Positions 8,997 to 19,261 of a stretch of 64,000 nucleotides of DNA are shown piece by piece. Source of the stretch: Peteryoungia ipomoeae. GTDB lineage: Bacteria; Pseudomonadota; Alphaproteobacteria; Rhizobiales; Rhizobiaceae. The stretch is taken from assembly GCF_004912165.1 (NCBI RefSeq), contig NZ_STGV01000007.1, positions 186,001 through 250,000 on the forward strand, read 5' to 3'. Each line of letters starts with the position of its first letter. Positions within the stretch are counted from its first letter, which is position 1. A program made the position numbers and the translations under genes. Below the pieces are notes generated by a model. The model was not told the origin of the DNA, made no database searches, and saw nothing but the letters and a program-made list of their open reading frames with translations.

Positions 8997-10813
8997 AGAC
9001 GATCCGGCTGACCGCCGCGCAGGCAATGGTGCGTTACCTCGCCAACCAGTTCAACGAGGACGGCGAGCCCTATATCGCGGGCGTCTGGGCAATCTTCGGA
9101 CATGGCAATGTCGCCGGTATCGGCGAAGCCTTGCATGGCATCCGCAACGAATTGCCGACCTATCGCGGCCAGAACGAGCAGTCGATGGCCCATGCGGCGA
9201 TTGCCTATGCCAAGCAGTTGCGCCGTCGCCGCGCCATGGCGGTGACGTCCTCGATTGGCCCGGGCGCGCTCAACATGGTGACGGCTGCAGCGCTTGCACA
9301 TGTCAATCGCCTGCCGGTCCTCTTCATCCCCGGCGACGTTTTCGCCAATCGCGGCCCGGATCCGGTGCTGCAGCAGATCGAGGATTTTGGTGACGGCTCG
9401 ATGTCGGCGAATGACTGCTTCAAGCCGGTCTCGCGCTATTTCGACCGCATCATGCGGCCTGAGCAGTTGTTGACGGCCTTGCCGCGTGCCTTCCGCACCA
9501 TGACCGATCCGGCCGATTGCGGGCCTGTCACGCTGGCTTTCTGCCAGGATGTGCAGGCCGAGGCCTATGATTATCCTGAGAGCTTCTTTGCTAAGAAGGT
9601 CTGGCGTTTCCGTCGTCCGGAACCGGATGCGGTGGAATTCGAGGCGGCAGTTGCTGCCCTGAAGGCGGCGAAGAACCCCGTCATCGTCGCCGGTGGCGGC
9701 GTGCATTTTGCCGGTGCGACCGAGACGCTGAAGGCCTTTGTCGAGAAGCACAAGATCCCCGTCGTCGAGACGCAGGCCGGCAAGTCGGCACTTGCATGGG
9801 ATCATGACCTGAATTTCGGTCCGGTCGGTGTCACCGGGGCGGAAAGTGCCAATATCGTCTCGGAAAAGGCCGATCTCGTGCTTGGCGTCGGCACGCGGTT
9901 CCAGGACTTCACCACGGGTTCCTGGGCGCTGTTCAAGAACCCGGACCGGAAAATCCTGGCGCTCAATGTGCAGTCCTATGACAGTGCCAAGCATGATGCG
10001 ATCCCGCTGACCGCGGATGCAAAGATCGGGCTTGAAAAGCTTTCAAGCGCGCTTGGCGGTCACACGTATGCCGGTCCTGATGCGGCCGTGAAGGCGTCGT
10101 GGTTTGCCAAGGCGGATGCGGTGACGGCGGCCCCCGCCGACAGCAATTCCCTGCCGACCGACATGCAGGTGATCGGCGCCGTGCAGCGCGCCTCGCGCGA
10201 CAATACGGTGGTGATGTGCGCGGCCGGCACCATGCCGGGCGAACTGCACCAGCTGTGGAAGTCCAAGCTGCCGCTCTCCTATCACATGGAATACGGCTTC
10301 TCTTGCATGGGCTATGAAGTGGCCGGCGGTCTCGGCATCAAGATGGCCGAGCCCGACCGCGACGTCATCGTCATGGTCGGCGACGGCTCCTACATGATGA
10401 TGAATTCGGAGCTTGCGACGGCGGTCGGCATGGGCGTCAAGATCACGCTCGTCATCACCGACAACCGTGGCTATGGCTGCATCAACCGACTGCAGATGGG
10501 CACCGGTGGCGCCGAGTTCAACAATCTCTACGCCCATTCCAACGTCAATCCGATCGCGATCGACTTCGTCGCCCATACGGCGGCCATGGGCGCGCGTTCG
10601 ACGAAGGTTTCCAGCATCGCCGAACTCGAGGCCGCACTCGATGCGGCCCGCGAGGCGACGGAAACCACTGTTATCGTCATCGATACAGACCCTTATCCAA
10701 CCACCGGGGCCGGCGGCTATTGGTGGGATGTCGCGGTGCCGGAAGTCTCGGTCCGCAGCGAAGTCACACAAGCCCGCGCAGCCTATGAAGCGGCCCTCAA
10801 GGAAAGAAACTGA
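8993..10813 (+). CDS. iolD: 3D-(3,5/4)-trihydroxycyclohexane-1,2-dione hydrolase
   Basis: A 606-residue thiamine-diphosphate enzyme that opens the ring of the diketone made by IolE to give 5-deoxy-glucuronate. The N-terminal ThDP-binding domain carries [13 protein letters not shown] with the activating Glu (about residue 61). The central FAD/NAD-like domain follows, and the C-terminal domain has the metal/ThDP motif [15 protein letters not shown] (about 463-477). Length and order fit the IolD subfamily of acetolactate-synthase-like enzymes. It overlaps iolC by four bases and is followed three bases later by iolE. Confidence 0.96.
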   Translation: MKTIRLTAAQAMVRYLANQFNEDGEPYIAGVWAIFGHGNVAGIGEALHGIRNELPTYRGQNEQSMAHAAIAYAKQLRRRRAMAVTSSIGPGALNMVTAAALAHVNRLPVLFIPGDVFANRGPDPVLQQIEDFGDGSMSANDCFKPVSRYFDRIMRPEQLLTALPRAFRTMTDPADCGPVTLAFCQDVQAEAYDYPESFFAKKVWRFRRPEPDAVEFEAAVAALKAAKNPVIVAGGGVHFAGATETLKAFVEKHKIPVVETQAGKSALAWDHDLNFGPVGVTGAESANIVSEKADLVLGVGTRFQDFTTGSWALFKNPDRKILALNVQSYDSAKHDAIPLTADAKIGLEKLSSALGGHTYAGPDAAVKASWFAKADAVTAAPADSNSLPTDMQVIGAVQRASRDNTVVMCAAGTMPGELHQLWKSKLPLSYHMEYGFSCMGYEVAGGLGIKMAEPDRDVIVMVGDGSYMMMNSELATAVGMGVKITLVITDNRGYGCINRLQMGTGGAEFNNLYAHSNVNPIAIDFVAHTAAMGARSTKVSSIAELEAALDAAREATETTVIVIDTDPYPTTGAGGYWWDVAVPEVSVRSEVTQARAAYEAALKERN

Positions 10814-10815
10814 TC

Positions 10816-11709
10816 ATGATCCTGTTCGGAACTAATCCGATTGCCTGGTCGAACGACGATGATCGTACGCTCGGCGCCCATATCAGCCTCGAACAGTGCC
10901 TGGACGAGACCGCGAAGATCGGCTTCGACGGCATCGAGAAGGGGCACAAAATGCCGACCGATCCGGCGGGCCTGAAGGGCGTGCTGGAGCCGCGTGGCCT
11001 GAAATTCGTTTCCGGCTGGCATTCGCTGAACCTGCTGACGAACACGATCGAGGAAGAAAAGGCGGCCATGCAGCCCTTCCTCGACGTTCTCAAGGAGATG
11101 GGCTGCAAGGTCATCATCGTCTGCGAAACCTCGAACGCCATCCATGGCGCGGATGATACGGCACTGGCAGATCGTCCGGTGCTCGCGGAAGCCGATTGGG
11201 CCAAGTTTGGCGCCGGCGTCGAGGCGCTGGCCGAATATGCCGCCGCCCAGGGCATTGCGCTGGTCTATCACCACCACATGGGAACCGTGGTCGAGACCGA
11301 GGCCGAAATCGACAAGCTGATGCAGCATACCGGTCCGCATGCCAAGCTGCTGCTCGACACCGGCCATTGCTATTTCGGCGGCGGCAATCCGGTCGCGGTC
11401 GCAAGCAAATACATGAACCGCGTCGGCCATATCCATGCCAAGAACGTGCGTCCGGTCATTGCCGATCAGGTGCGCAACGAGAAGCTCTCCTTCCTTGAAG
11501 GCGTGCGCCGCGGTGTCTTCACCGTGCCGGGTGATGCCGAAGGTGGCGTCGACTTTACCGCGGTGCTGAAGATTGCCGCCGAGCATGGCTATGAGGGCTG
11601 GGTGGTCATCGAGGCCGAGCAGGATCCCAATGTCCGCAATCCCTTCGAATACCAGAGCCTCGGCCTGAAATCGCTGAAGGGTTTTGCCAAGGATGCCGGC
11701 CTGATCTGA
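10816..11709 (+). CDS. iolE: 2-keto-myo-inositol dehydratase (inosose dehydratase)
   Basis: A 297-residue xylose-isomerase-like TIM barrel. IolE dehydrates 2-keto-myo-inositol to the trihydroxycyclohexane-dione. The family signatures ITDNPIAW-like start ([13 protein letters not shown]), [12 protein letters not shown] (about residues 152-163), [12 protein letters not shown] (about 178-189) and the [11 protein letters not shown] end (about 256-266) are present, with the metal-binding Glu, Asp and His residues. It lies immediately after iolD in the operon. Confidence 0.96.
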   Translation: MILFGTNPIAWSNDDDRTLGAHISLEQCLDETAKIGFDGIEKGHKMPTDPAGLKGVLEPRGLKFVSGWHSLNLLTNTIEEEKAAMQPFLDVLKEMGCKVIIVCETSNAIHGADDTALADRPVLAEADWAKFGAGVEALAEYAAAQGIALVYHHHMGTVVETEAEIDKLMQHTGPHAKLLLDTGHCYFGGGNPVAVASKYMNRVGHIHAKNVRPVIADQVRNEKLSFLEGVRRGVFTVPGDAEGGVDFTAVLKIAAEHGYEGWVVIEAEQDPNVRNPFEYQSLGLKSLKGFAKDAGLI

Positions 11710-11815
11710 AAATCCCCACGAGGCTGAGCAGGCCCTCGGCCTCCTGTTTTGACAGATCGCGGATTTGGGCTCTATTGCAGGCGACGTTTAAAACTCTGAC
11801 TGCCGGGAGCAGACC

Positions 11816-12082
11816 TTGAAATTCCAGATCCTCGATCCGACCCATCCCTTCTTCAAGCCGCTCTGGCGCCGCATCCTGTGTGTCGTGCTGCCATTGGCCT
11901 GGGCGGGGGTGGAGTACTCCAACGGTGCGACCGGCTGGGCGATGATCTTCGTCGCAGCCGGTCTCTATGCGGCCTATGAGCTGCTTTTCATGTACGACCA
12001 CACGATGAAAAAGGCCGAGGCCAAAGCCGAGGCCGAACGGGCGCGGATCGCGGCGGAAGCCGAGAGGCCCGACAGCGAATAG
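11816..12082 (+). CDS. small two-helix membrane protein of the iol operon
   Basis: An 88-residue protein between iolE and iolB. It begins HPFFKPLWRR and then has two hydrophobic stretches (about residues 20-35 and 38-58), followed by a charged, alanine-rich coiled tail (KKAEAKAEAERARIAAEAE). It is read from a TTG with GGGAGC upstream and ends 12 bases before iolB. It resembles small rhizobial proteins that I recall as DUF3329-like, but this is from memory only. An accessory role in inositol growth is inferred from position alone. Confidence 0.7.
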   Translation: MKFQILDPTHPFFKPLWRRILCVVLPLAWAGVEYSNGATGWAMIFVAAGLYAAYELLFMYDHTMKKAEAKAEAERARIAAEAERPDSE

Positions 12083-12093
12083 GGAGACGAGGA

Positions 12094-12903
12094 ATGACCG
12101 ATCTGTTGCGCAAGCCTTCCGGTACGACCGGCAAGGTGCATGACATCACGCCGGCCGATGCCGGCTGGGGCTATGTGGGCTTCGGACTTTACCGGCTGAA
12201 GCCGGGCGAGCGTGCTGCGGAACAGACCGGTGAAACCGAAGTGATCCTCGTGCTTGTCGAGGGCAAGGCAATTATTTCGGGCGGCGGCAAGGAGTTCGGC
12301 GAAATCGGCGACCGTATGTCGGTCTTCGAAAAGACACCGCCGCACTGCGTCTATGTGCCGGCCGGGGCCGACTGGTCGGCCGTGGCCACCACGGACTGTG
12401 TGCTGGCAGTCTGCACCGCGCCCGCCATGCCGGGCCGCGAAGCCCAGCAGATCGGGCCGGAAGGCATTTCCCTTGTCGATCGCGGCAAGGGCGCCAATAC
12501 CCGCCATATCTATCCCATCGCCATGGAAGACCGGGATGTTGCCGACAGCCTGCTGGTGACCGAGGTCTTCACGCCGTCGGGCAACTGGTCGTCCTATCCG
12601 CCGCATCGGCACGACGAGGACAATTTCCCCGAGATGACCTATCTCGAGGAGACCTATTACCACCGCCTGAACCCCGCCCAGGGTTTCGGTTTCCAGCGCG
12701 TCTTCACCGAAGATGGATCGCTCGACGAGACCATGGCCGTGTCCGATGGCGATGTGGTGCTGGTGCCGAAGGGTCACCATCCCTGCGGCGTGCCGCATGG
12801 CTACGAGATGTATTATCTCAATGTCATGGCCGGCCCCTTGCGCAAGTGGCGCTTCCAGAACCACCCGGATCACGACTGGATCTACAAGCGCGACAATCCC
12901 TGA
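12094..12903 (+). CDS. iolB: 5-deoxy-glucuronate isomerase
   Basis: A 269-residue KduI/IolB-type double-cupin protein that isomerises 5-deoxy-glucuronate to 2-deoxy-5-keto-gluconate, the substrate of IolC. Metal-binding cupin residues are visible in SSYPPHRHDED (about residues 166-176) and in the second half near VPKGHHPCGVPHGYEMYYLNV. It is the last gene of iolRCDE-x-B. With idhA and iolC-DUF2090 the window encodes inositol to the phosphorylated intermediate. An iolA and a transporter are not present here. Confidence 0.95.
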   Translation: MTDLLRKPSGTTGKVHDITPADAGWGYVGFGLYRLKPGERAAEQTGETEVILVLVEGKAIISGGGKEFGEIGDRMSVFEKTPPHCVYVPAGADWSAVATTDCVLAVCTAPAMPGREAQQIGPEGISLVDRGKGANTRHIYPIAMEDRDVADSLLVTEVFTPSGNWSSYPPHRHDEDNFPEMTYLEETYYHRLNPAQGFGFQRVFTEDGSLDETMAVSDGDVVLVPKGHHPCGVPHGYEMYYLNVMAGPLRKWRFQNHPDHDWIYKRDNP

Positions 12904-13020
12904 AGTTGGCGCCTACTACGTCTTTGCATGCATGAATGCATTTCCTGGAACGGTCTCAAATCCATTGGCGAATGGCCGCCGTAATGGGTGCAAAACCGCG
13001 CCAATGATGGAGACGCACCC

Positions 13021-13551
13021 ATGCCAAAGATCAGTCTGGCCCTGGTTGGGCTTGCCCTCAGCCTGTTGCCATCCGCCGGTCAGGCGGCCGAAACGTTCAC
13101 CTTCGAGGATTATTTCACCGGTCGCACGGAAGCGACCGGCTCGTTCAGCGCGATCAATGGTGTCAAACGCAGCTTCAAGGTCGATCTGACCGGCAAATGG
13201 GACGGCAAGACCCTGACGCTGCGCGAGGATTTCGTCTTCGATGATGGCACCAAGGACCGCAAGACCTGGCGCTTCACCAAGACCAGCCCGACGACCTATA
13301 GCGGCACGCGCGAGGATGTCATTGGCGAGACAAAGGTAACGTTGAATGGCGCGGTCGCACGCTTCAACTACCTCGTCTATCTGAGCCCGGAAACCCAGGG
13401 CAACAAGGTGCGGTTCTGGGACAAGATGGTGCTGAGGGAAGACGGCACAGTGCTCAATACGGCACTCGTGACGAAGTTCGGCATCCCGGTAGCCAAGACC
13501 ACGGTCGAGTTCCGCAAGCCGGGATCCGCGCACAAGACGGCGAGCCGCTGA
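13021..13551 (+). CDS. DUF3833 family exported protein
   Basis: A 176-residue protein with an N-terminal signal peptide (LALVGLALSLLPSAGQA, cleavage after about residue 23). The DUF3833 pattern follows: FEDYFTGRTEATGSF, then the FKVDLTGKWDGKTLTLREDF block and WDKMVLREDG near the end. Many relatives are lipoproteins. Here no lipobox cysteine is seen, so it is probably a soluble periplasmic protein. Function unknown. The ATG at 13021 is chosen because it starts the signal peptide and has GGAGA upstream. It is convergent with, and three bases from, the flavoprotein gene. Confidence 0.8.
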   Translation: MPKISLALVGLALSLLPSAGQAAETFTFEDYFTGRTEATGSFSAINGVKRSFKVDLTGKWDGKTLTLREDFVFDDGTKDRKTWRFTKTSPTTYSGTREDVIGETKVTLNGAVARFNYLVYLSPETQGNKVRFWDKMVLREDGTVLNTALVTKFGIPVAKTTVEFRKPGSAHKTASR

Positions 13552-13554
13552 GGC

Positions 13555-14811
13555 TCAGTTGCACTTATCCTTCAGCCAGCCGTCGATACCTTCGGCGGCG
13601 GCAAGGCCCGTTGCAAAACAGGCGGTCAGCAGATAGCCGCCTGTCGGCGCCTCCCAGTCGAGCATTTCGCCGGCGACGAAGGTGCCGGGGCGATTTCTCA
13701 GCATGAAGCGATCATCGATCGCGTCGAGGGCTATCCCGCCCGCCGTCGAGATCGCCTCGGCGATCGGGCGCGGTCGTTTGACTGGGAGCGGCAGAGCTTT
13801 GATGAGGCTTGCGAGGCCACTCGCGTCACGCTGGTTGACTGCGGGATAGACTTCCCGCAGCAGCGCGATCTTCACGCCATCAAGGTTGGCGGCCTTTTTG
13901 AGCCGTGTCGAAAAACTCGCCTTGCGATCCTGTCGGGCGAGATCGGCCGTCAGCCGCTCCACCGTTCGTCCTGGCGTGAGATCCATCAGAAGTTCAGCAT
14001 GGCCGTCCGCATCGAGCCCATCCCGCAGTGCCGCCGAATGGGCATAGATCAGGCTGCCCTCGACACCGCCCTTGCTGATGACGAATTCGCCCTGGGTGGT
14101 CCCAGCCGCCGAGGTGGCCTTGACGGATTTGACCGGCTCGCCGGAAAACCGAGCGTTGAAGGCTTCGGAAAACTCACAGTCGAAACCGCAATTGGCCGCG
14201 CGGAGCGGTGTGATCTCGATACCTTGGCCTTGTAGCACCGGCACCCAAGCCGCATCGGAACCGAGTTTCGGCCAACTCGCGCCGCCAAGGGCGAGCAGCG
14301 TGGCCTCCGCCGATACGCGCAGGTCACCGTCTGGCGTGTCGAAGCGCAGGGCATCGCCGTCAAAACCCATCCAGCGGTGGCGGGTGAGGATCGTGACGTC
14401 CAGTGCCTCCAACCGCCTGAGCCATGCGCGCAGGAGCGGCGAGGCCTTCATCGCTTTCGGGAAAACGCGGCCGGAGGAGCCGACAAAGGTCTCAGTGCCG
14501 AGGTCTGCCGCCCAGGCCCGGATCGCATCCGGCGTCATCCGGTCAAGGATCGGGCGGATCCACCCGTTTGCCGCGCCGTAGCGGGTGACGAACCGGGCGT
14601 AGTCCTCGGAATGGGTGATGTTCAATCCCGATTTCCCCGCGAGCAGGAACTTTCGTCCAACCGTCGGCATGGCGTCATAGACCGTCACGGCATGACCCTT
14701 GCCCGCCAGGTGCTCCGCCGCCATCAGCCCTGCCGGGCCGCCACCGATCACCGCCACCGAATGGCGGGTGGCCTGCAGCTCTTTCAAATCGGAGAGGGTT
14801 TCCGTGCTCAT
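13555..14811 (-). CDS. HI0933/YhiN-like flavoprotein (NAD(P)/FAD-dependent oxidoreductase)
   Basis: A flavoprotein of about 418 residues in the HI0933/BaiN family (the TIGR03862-type subgroup, by recollection). The FAD-binding GGGPAGLMAAEHLAGKGH lies near the N-terminus, then GRKFLLAGKSGLNITHSE, typical of this family. The C-terminus has the second FAD contact (VAGEMLDWEAPTGGYLLTACFATG). Substrate unknown. I use the ATG at 14811; a TTG at 14847 in the same frame would add 12 residues. It lies 12-48 bases downstream of the GMC oxidoreductase gene, probably in the same transcript. Confidence 0.85.
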   Translation of the reverse strand: MSTETLSDLKELQATRHSVAVIGGGPAGLMAAEHLAGKGHAVTVYDAMPTVGRKFLLAGKSGLNITHSEDYARFVTRYGAANGWIRPILDRMTPDAIRAWAADLGTETFVGSSGRVFPKAMKASPLLRAWLRRLEALDVTILTRHRWMGFDGDALRFDTPDGDLRVSAEATLLALGGASWPKLGSDAAWVPVLQGQGIEITPLRAANCGFDCEFSEAFNARFSGEPVKSVKATSAAGTTQGEFVISKGGVEGSLIYAHSAALRDGLDADGHAELLMDLTPGRTVERLTADLARQDRKASFSTRLKKAANLDGVKIALLREVYPAVNQRDASGLASLIKALPLPVKRPRPIAEAISTAGGIALDAIDDRFMLRNRPGTFVAGEMLDWEAPTGGYLLTACFATGLAAAEGIDGWLKDKCN

Positions 14812-14859
14812 GCCCGTCTGGCTACAGCACGCGGCCGTTTTCGCCAAGGGCCGTCGGCT

Positions 14860-16455
14860 TCATCGGTTGTCCTCGATGATCATCGCTGCCGCCTTTTCGG
14901 CGATCATCAGGGTCGGCGAGTTGGTGTTGCCGGAAACGATGGTCGGCATGATCGAGGCATCGGCGATCCGCAGGCCTTTCAAGGCCCTTAGCCGCAAACG
15001 CGGGTCGATAACACTGTCCGGATCCGCGCCCATGCGGCAAGTGCCGACGGGGTGGAAGATCGTCGTGCCGATATCGCCTGCGGCCTGTTCCAGCTCTGCA
15101 TCGCTTTCCAGCGCTGGGCCGGGGCGATATTCCTCGGGGTGGTAGCGGGCAAAGGCGGGCTGGGCGGCGATGCGGCGCGTCAGTCGGATCGAGCGGACCG
15201 CGACGTCGCGGTCGCCAGGTGTTGAAAGATAATTCGGCGCGATCCTCGGTTGCGCGGGGAAGTCCGGTCCGGCGATATGGACGGAGCCCCGGCTTTCCGG
15301 CCTGAGATTGCAGACGCTGGCGGTGATCGCCGGGAAGGGGTGAACCGGATCGCCGAACTTGTCGAGCGAGACCGGCTGGACATGATATTCGAGATCGGCG
15401 GTTTCCTTGTCCGGGCCGGAGCGGGTGAAGATGCCAAGCTGGCTCGGCGCCATGGACATCGGCCCTGAGCGCCTCAGCGCATATTCCAGCCCGATCATCG
15501 CCTTGCCGTAGAGGCTGGCGGCCCGCTCGTTGAGCGTCGGCACGCCCTTGACCTTGAAGACAAGGCGGAGTTGCAGGTGGTCCTGCAGGTTTTCGCCAAC
15601 GGAGGGCACCTCGCGGACGGTTTCGACCCCAGCATTCTGCAGGACATCGCCACGACCGATGCCGGAGAGTTCGAGGATCTGCGGTGAGCCGATGGCGCCC
15701 GCCGACAGCACCACCTCGCGGCGGGCGGCGAAGCGCTTCAACTCGCCGTCGTGATGCACCTCGACGCCGGTCACCCGCTCGCCCTCGATCGTCAGCCGCT
15801 TCACATGGGCGCGGGTAAGGATCGTCAGGTTCTTCCGATGCCGGATCGGTTTCAGGAAGGCCTTGGCCGTGTTCCAGCGAATGCCTGAGCGCTGGTTGAC
15901 CTCGAAGAAGCCTGAGCCTTCGTTGTCACCCCGATTGAAGTCGTTTGTCTCCGGAATGCCTGCCTGTTTTGCCGCCTCGCGAAAGGCTTCCAGCACGTCC
16001 CAGCGCAGCCGGGCCTTCTCGACGCGCCATTCACCGCCGGCGCCGTGTTTGTCATCGGCACCCCGGTAAAAGTCTTCCGTCTGACGGAAGATCGGCAGCA
16101 CGTCATCCCAACCCCAGCCGGTGCAGCCCATCTGGCGCCACTGGTCGTAGTCGCGCGCCTGGCCGCGCATGTAGATCATGCCGTTGATCGACGAGCAGCC
16201 ACCGAGCACCTTGCCACGGGGATAGCCGATGGCGCGGCCATTCAGGCCGGGCTCGGCTTCCGTCCTGAAGCACCAGTCGGTGCGCGGATTGTTGATGCAG
16301 TAGAGATAGCCGACCGGAATATGGATCCAGTGATAATTGTCGCTGCCACCGGCTTCGAGCAGCAGCACGCGCCGCGCGGGATCGGCGGAGAGCCTGTTAG
16401 CCAGCAGGCAGCCGGCGGTGCCGGCACCGATGACGATATAATCGTAGGTCTCCAT
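14860..16455 (-). CDS. GMC-family oxidoreductase (choline dehydrogenase-like)
   Basis: A 531-residue FAD enzyme. The N-terminal ADP-binding motif is IVIGAGTAGCLLANRL (residues 7-22), the GMC signature 1 region YPRGKVLGGCSSINGMIYMRG lies near 78-98, signature 2 (GAIGSPQILELSGIG) near 253-267, and the C-terminal HPVGTCRMG and NTNSPTLMIAEKAA carry the active-site His and Asn. It resembles choline/alcohol dehydrogenases, but the exact alcohol is unknown. The SD GGGGAGGAG directly precedes the ATG. The inverted end of the MITE-like element abuts this SD, so the promoter must lie in or beyond that element. Confidence 0.92.
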   Translation of the reverse strand: METYDYIVIGAGTAGCLLANRLSADPARRVLLLEAGGSDNYHWIHIPVGYLYCINNPRTDWCFRTEAEPGLNGRAIGYPRGKVLGGCSSINGMIYMRGQARDYDQWRQMGCTGWGWDDVLPIFRQTEDFYRGADDKHGAGGEWRVEKARLRWDVLEAFREAAKQAGIPETNDFNRGDNEGSGFFEVNQRSGIRWNTAKAFLKPIRHRKNLTILTRAHVKRLTIEGERVTGVEVHHDGELKRFAARREVVLSAGAIGSPQILELSGIGRGDVLQNAGVETVREVPSVGENLQDHLQLRLVFKVKGVPTLNERAASLYGKAMIGLEYALRRSGPMSMAPSQLGIFTRSGPDKETADLEYHVQPVSLDKFGDPVHPFPAITASVCNLRPESRGSVHIAGPDFPAQPRIAPNYLSTPGDRDVAVRSIRLTRRIAAQPAFARYHPEEYRPGPALESDAELEQAAGDIGTTIFHPVGTCRMGADPDSVIDPRLRLRALKGLRIADASIMPTIVSGNTNSPTLMIAEKAAAMIIEDNR

Positions 16456-16465
16456 GCTCCTCCCC

Positions 16466-16745
16466 GAGCCTCAGGGTCGAAACCCAATTAGGATAGCGGT
16501 TCTGTTGACGATAATGGGATTGAATGGAAGCAAACAAGCGCAAGGCAAGACCCATAGGTCTTGTCGAGTATTGATTGCGATCAGTCGGCCCATCATCGCC
16601 AATCCTTCGGACAAGCTCACTCTTGTGCCTGCGGGCGTCGGAAAGGTTTGAAAATGATCAGCATTTCCTGCACCTTTCCTCCTACTCAGTCACAAGATTG
16701 AGCTTGCATAACCACTATCCTAATTGGGTTTCGACCCTAAGCCTC
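16466..16745. mobile_element. MITE-like element with 35-bp inverted ends
   Basis: The left end (16466-16500) and the right end (16711-16745) are inverted copies: 32 of 35 bases match and a 24-bp core is perfect (AGGGTCGAAACCCAATTAGG plus ATAG at 16473-16496, reversed at 16715-16738). The 210-base interior has no credible coding frame. The size, long terminal inverted repeats and lack of a transposase are the marks of a MITE or non-autonomous element. GCC flanks both ends if the element is taken as TCAGGG...CCCTAA, which would be a 3-bp target duplication; this is not certain. It fills the gap between the scpA stop and the SD of the GMC gene. Confidence 0.7.
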
Positions 16746-18879
16746 AACTGTTTCGCAGGCGGCCTTCCAGAAGGTCAAGCACCGAGCGCGCGGCATCCAT
16801 GACATTGGTGCCAGGGCCGAAGACGGCGGAGACGCCATGCTCGAGCAGGAAATCGTAATCCTGGCGCGGGATGACCCCGCCGACCACGACGATCACCTCG
16901 TTTGCGCCCCTGGCCTTCAGCGCTTCGACCAACTGCGGGGCGAGCGTCTTGTGCCCGGCGGCAAGCGAGGACATGCCGACCACCTGCACCTTGCTCTCGA
17001 CGGCGAGATCGGCCGCTTCCTCTGGCGTCTGGAAGAGGGGACCTGCCACGACATCGAAGCCGATATCGCCGAAGGCAGACGCAATCACCTTGGCGCCGCG
17101 ATCATGGCCATCCTGGCCGAGTTTGGCGATCAGGATACGCGGCTTGGCGGCAGCCTTGCCATAGTCCTTCAGGCGATTGCTCAGCGTCTCCATTTCCGGA
17201 TCGCCCTCATAGGCCTTGCCGTAGATGTCATGCACTACCTCCGGCGTTGCTGCATGATCGCCAAAGACGGCGCGCATGGCATCCGAAATCTCGCCGACGG
17301 TGGCGCGCGCGCGGGCGGCCTCGACGGCGGCTTCAAGCAGATTGCCGGTGCCGGTGCGGGCGATCTCGGTCAGGCGGGCCAGTGTCGCTTCCACCCGCTT
17401 CGGGTCGCGCTGGCGGCGCGTCTGCTCGATGCGCTTGACCTGCGACAGGCGCACGGCGGTGTTGTCGATCTCAAGAATGTCGATGGCCTGTTCGTTTTCT
17501 AGGCGGAACTTGTTGACGCCGACGATGACCTCCTCGCCACGGTCGATGGCGGCTTGCCGGCGGGTGGCGGCTTCCTCGATCAGGCGTTTCGGCAGGCCGT
17601 CATCGACGGCCTTGGTCATGCCACCCAGGCTTTCGACCTCTTCGATCAGCGCCCAGGCTTTCTCCGCCATCTCGTTGGTCAGGCTCTCGACATAGTAGGA
17701 GCCGGCGAGCGGATCGACGACCTTGGTGACGCCGGTTTCGTTCTGCAGGATCAGTTGGGTATTGCGGGCGATGCGGGCGGAGAATTCCGTCGGCAGCGCG
17801 ATCGCCTCGTCGAAGGAATTGGTGTGCAGCGACTGCGTGCCGCCAAGCGCTGCCGACATCGCCTCGAAGGCGGTGCGCACAATGTTGTTGTAGGGATCCT
17901 GCTCGGCGAGCGACACGCCGGAGGTCTGGCAATGGGTGCGCAGCATCAGGGACGACGCCTTTTTCGGCTCGAACTCCTGCATGATGCGGGTCCAGAGCAG
18001 GCGGGCGGCGCGGAGCTTCGCCGCCTCCATGAAGAAGTTCATGCCGATCGCGAAGAAGAAGGAGAGGCGGCCGGCGAACTCATCGACATTCAGGCCCTTG
18101 GCAATGGCGGCGCGCACATATTCGCGTCCGTCGGCCAGCGTGAAGGCCAGCTCCTGCACCAGCGTCGCACCGGCCTCCTGCATGTGATAGCCGGAGATCG
18201 AGATCGAGTTGAACTTCGGCATTTCTTTCGCCGTGTATTCGATGATGTCGGCGATGATCCGCATCGAGGGTTCCGGCGGATAGATATAGGTGTTGCGGAC
18301 CATGAACTCCTTGAGGATGTCGTTCTGGATGGTCCCCGACAGCTTGTCGCGCGAAACACCCTGTTCCTCGCCGGTCACGATGAAATTGGCGAGGATCGGA
18401 ATGACCGCGCCGTTCATGGTCATCGAGACGGAGATGTCCTCAAGTGGAATGCCGTCGAACAGGATCTTCATGTCCTCGACACTGTCGATCGCCACGCCCG
18501 CCTTGCCGACATCGCCCTCGACACGAGGATGGTCACTGTCGTAACCGCGATGGGTGGCGAGATCGAAGGCGACGGAGACACCCTGCTGGCCGGCCAAGAG
18601 CGCCTTGCGATAGAAGGCGTTCGATTCCTCCGCCGTCGAGAAGCCGGCATATTGCCGGATCGTCCAGGGGCGGCCGGCATACATGGTGGCGCGCGGGCCG
18701 CGAGTGAAGGGCGCAAAACCCGGCAGGCTGTCGAGATGCCCGATGCCATCAAGGTCGTCTGCCGTATAGAGCGGCTTCACCGGAATCCCCTCCGGCGTGT
18801 TCCAGACGAGGCTGTCAGCCGGACGCTTCAATTCCTTCTCGGCAAGCGCCTGCCAGTCGGCGATGGTCTTCTTGGTCAT
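16744..18879 (-). CDS. scpA: methylmalonyl-CoA mutase
   Basis: A 711-residue single-chain adenosylcobalamin mutase that converts (R)-methylmalonyl-CoA to succinyl-CoA, the last step of propionyl-CoA breakdown. The N-terminal barrel holds the CoA-binding region ([26 protein letters not shown], about residues 60-85). The C-terminal cobalamin domain carries the DxHxxG motif (Asp590, His592, Gly595), the SSL motif near 637-639 and a GG motif (VVVGG near 664-668). It ends inside the inverted right end of the MITE-like element. The pccA and pccB genes of the same pathway lie upstream on the same strand. The symbol bhbA is also used in rhizobia. Confidence 0.97.
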   Translation of the reverse strand: MTKKTIADWQALAEKELKRPADSLVWNTPEGIPVKPLYTADDLDGIGHLDSLPGFAPFTRGPRATMYAGRPWTIRQYAGFSTAEESNAFYRKALLAGQQGVSVAFDLATHRGYDSDHPRVEGDVGKAGVAIDSVEDMKILFDGIPLEDISVSMTMNGAVIPILANFIVTGEEQGVSRDKLSGTIQNDILKEFMVRNTYIYPPEPSMRIIADIIEYTAKEMPKFNSISISGYHMQEAGATLVQELAFTLADGREYVRAAIAKGLNVDEFAGRLSFFFAIGMNFFMEAAKLRAARLLWTRIMQEFEPKKASSLMLRTHCQTSGVSLAEQDPYNNIVRTAFEAMSAALGGTQSLHTNSFDEAIALPTEFSARIARNTQLILQNETGVTKVVDPLAGSYYVESLTNEMAEKAWALIEEVESLGGMTKAVDDGLPKRLIEEAATRRQAAIDRGEEVIVGVNKFRLENEQAIDILEIDNTAVRLSQVKRIEQTRRQRDPKRVEATLARLTEIARTGTGNLLEAAVEAARARATVGEISDAMRAVFGDHAATPEVVHDIYGKAYEGDPEMETLSNRLKDYGKAAAKPRILIAKLGQDGHDRGAKVIASAFGDIGFDVVAGPLFQTPEEAADLAVESKVQVVGMSSLAAGHKTLAPQLVEALKARGANEVIVVVGGVIPRQDYDFLLEHGVSAVFGPGTNVMDAARSVLDLLEGRLRNS

Positions 18880-18991
18880 GGCTGCGATCCTTTCGCGACA
18901 ATTGCGCGGTTCGGTGGTTTGCCGAGGGTGATCTGTTTGACGGGATTTCGGGTCCGGGCTATTCTGAGGTTCTCATTGGGAGTGCCTTGCC

Positions 18992-19261
18992 TTGACCGTA
19001 AAAGCCTCTGTCTCGCTCTCACCCCAGCAGGAGGAATTCGCCCGCAAGCTGGTCGAGGATGGCCATTTCCCGAGCCTTGCCGCTGTCGTCGAGCGAGGGC
19101 TGGATCTGGTGCGGGAAGAGACGAAGATGCGGGAAGAGGATCAGGCGGCGTTGCGGGCGCTGCTCCTGCGACGCATGGAAGGGCCGTTTCTCTCGGAAGA
19201 AGAAAGCCGGGTGCAAGTCGAGGAGATGATAGCCGAGGTGAAGGCGTCCTATGGCCTTTAG
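18992..19261 (+). CDS. ParD-like ribbon-helix-helix antitoxin
   Basis: An 89-residue protein. The N-terminal VKASVSLSPQQEEFARKLVEDG is a ribbon-helix-helix DNA-binding arm of the CopG/ParD type, followed by an acidic helical tail that would bind the toxin. The start is TTG with TTGGGAG upstream. Its last 11 bases overlap the ParE-like toxin gene, the usual antitoxin-first order. It lies on the plus strand in the middle of the minus-strand propionate genes, in the 1.2 kb between scpA and pccA. Confidence 0.85.
   Translation: MTVKASVSLSPQQEEFARKLVEDGHFPSLAAVVERGLDLVREETKMREEDQAALRALLLRRMEGPFLSEEESRVQVEEMIAEVKASYGL

Noticed and set aside
7089-9026. A 645-residue open frame opposite iolC
   Set aside because: A shadow of the strong iolC coding strand in GC-rich DNA; no domain, and iolC is certain.
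16454-16651. A 65-residue frame inside the MITE-like element
   Set aside because: No SD-ATG pair, no family, and it ends within the element; it looks like chance.
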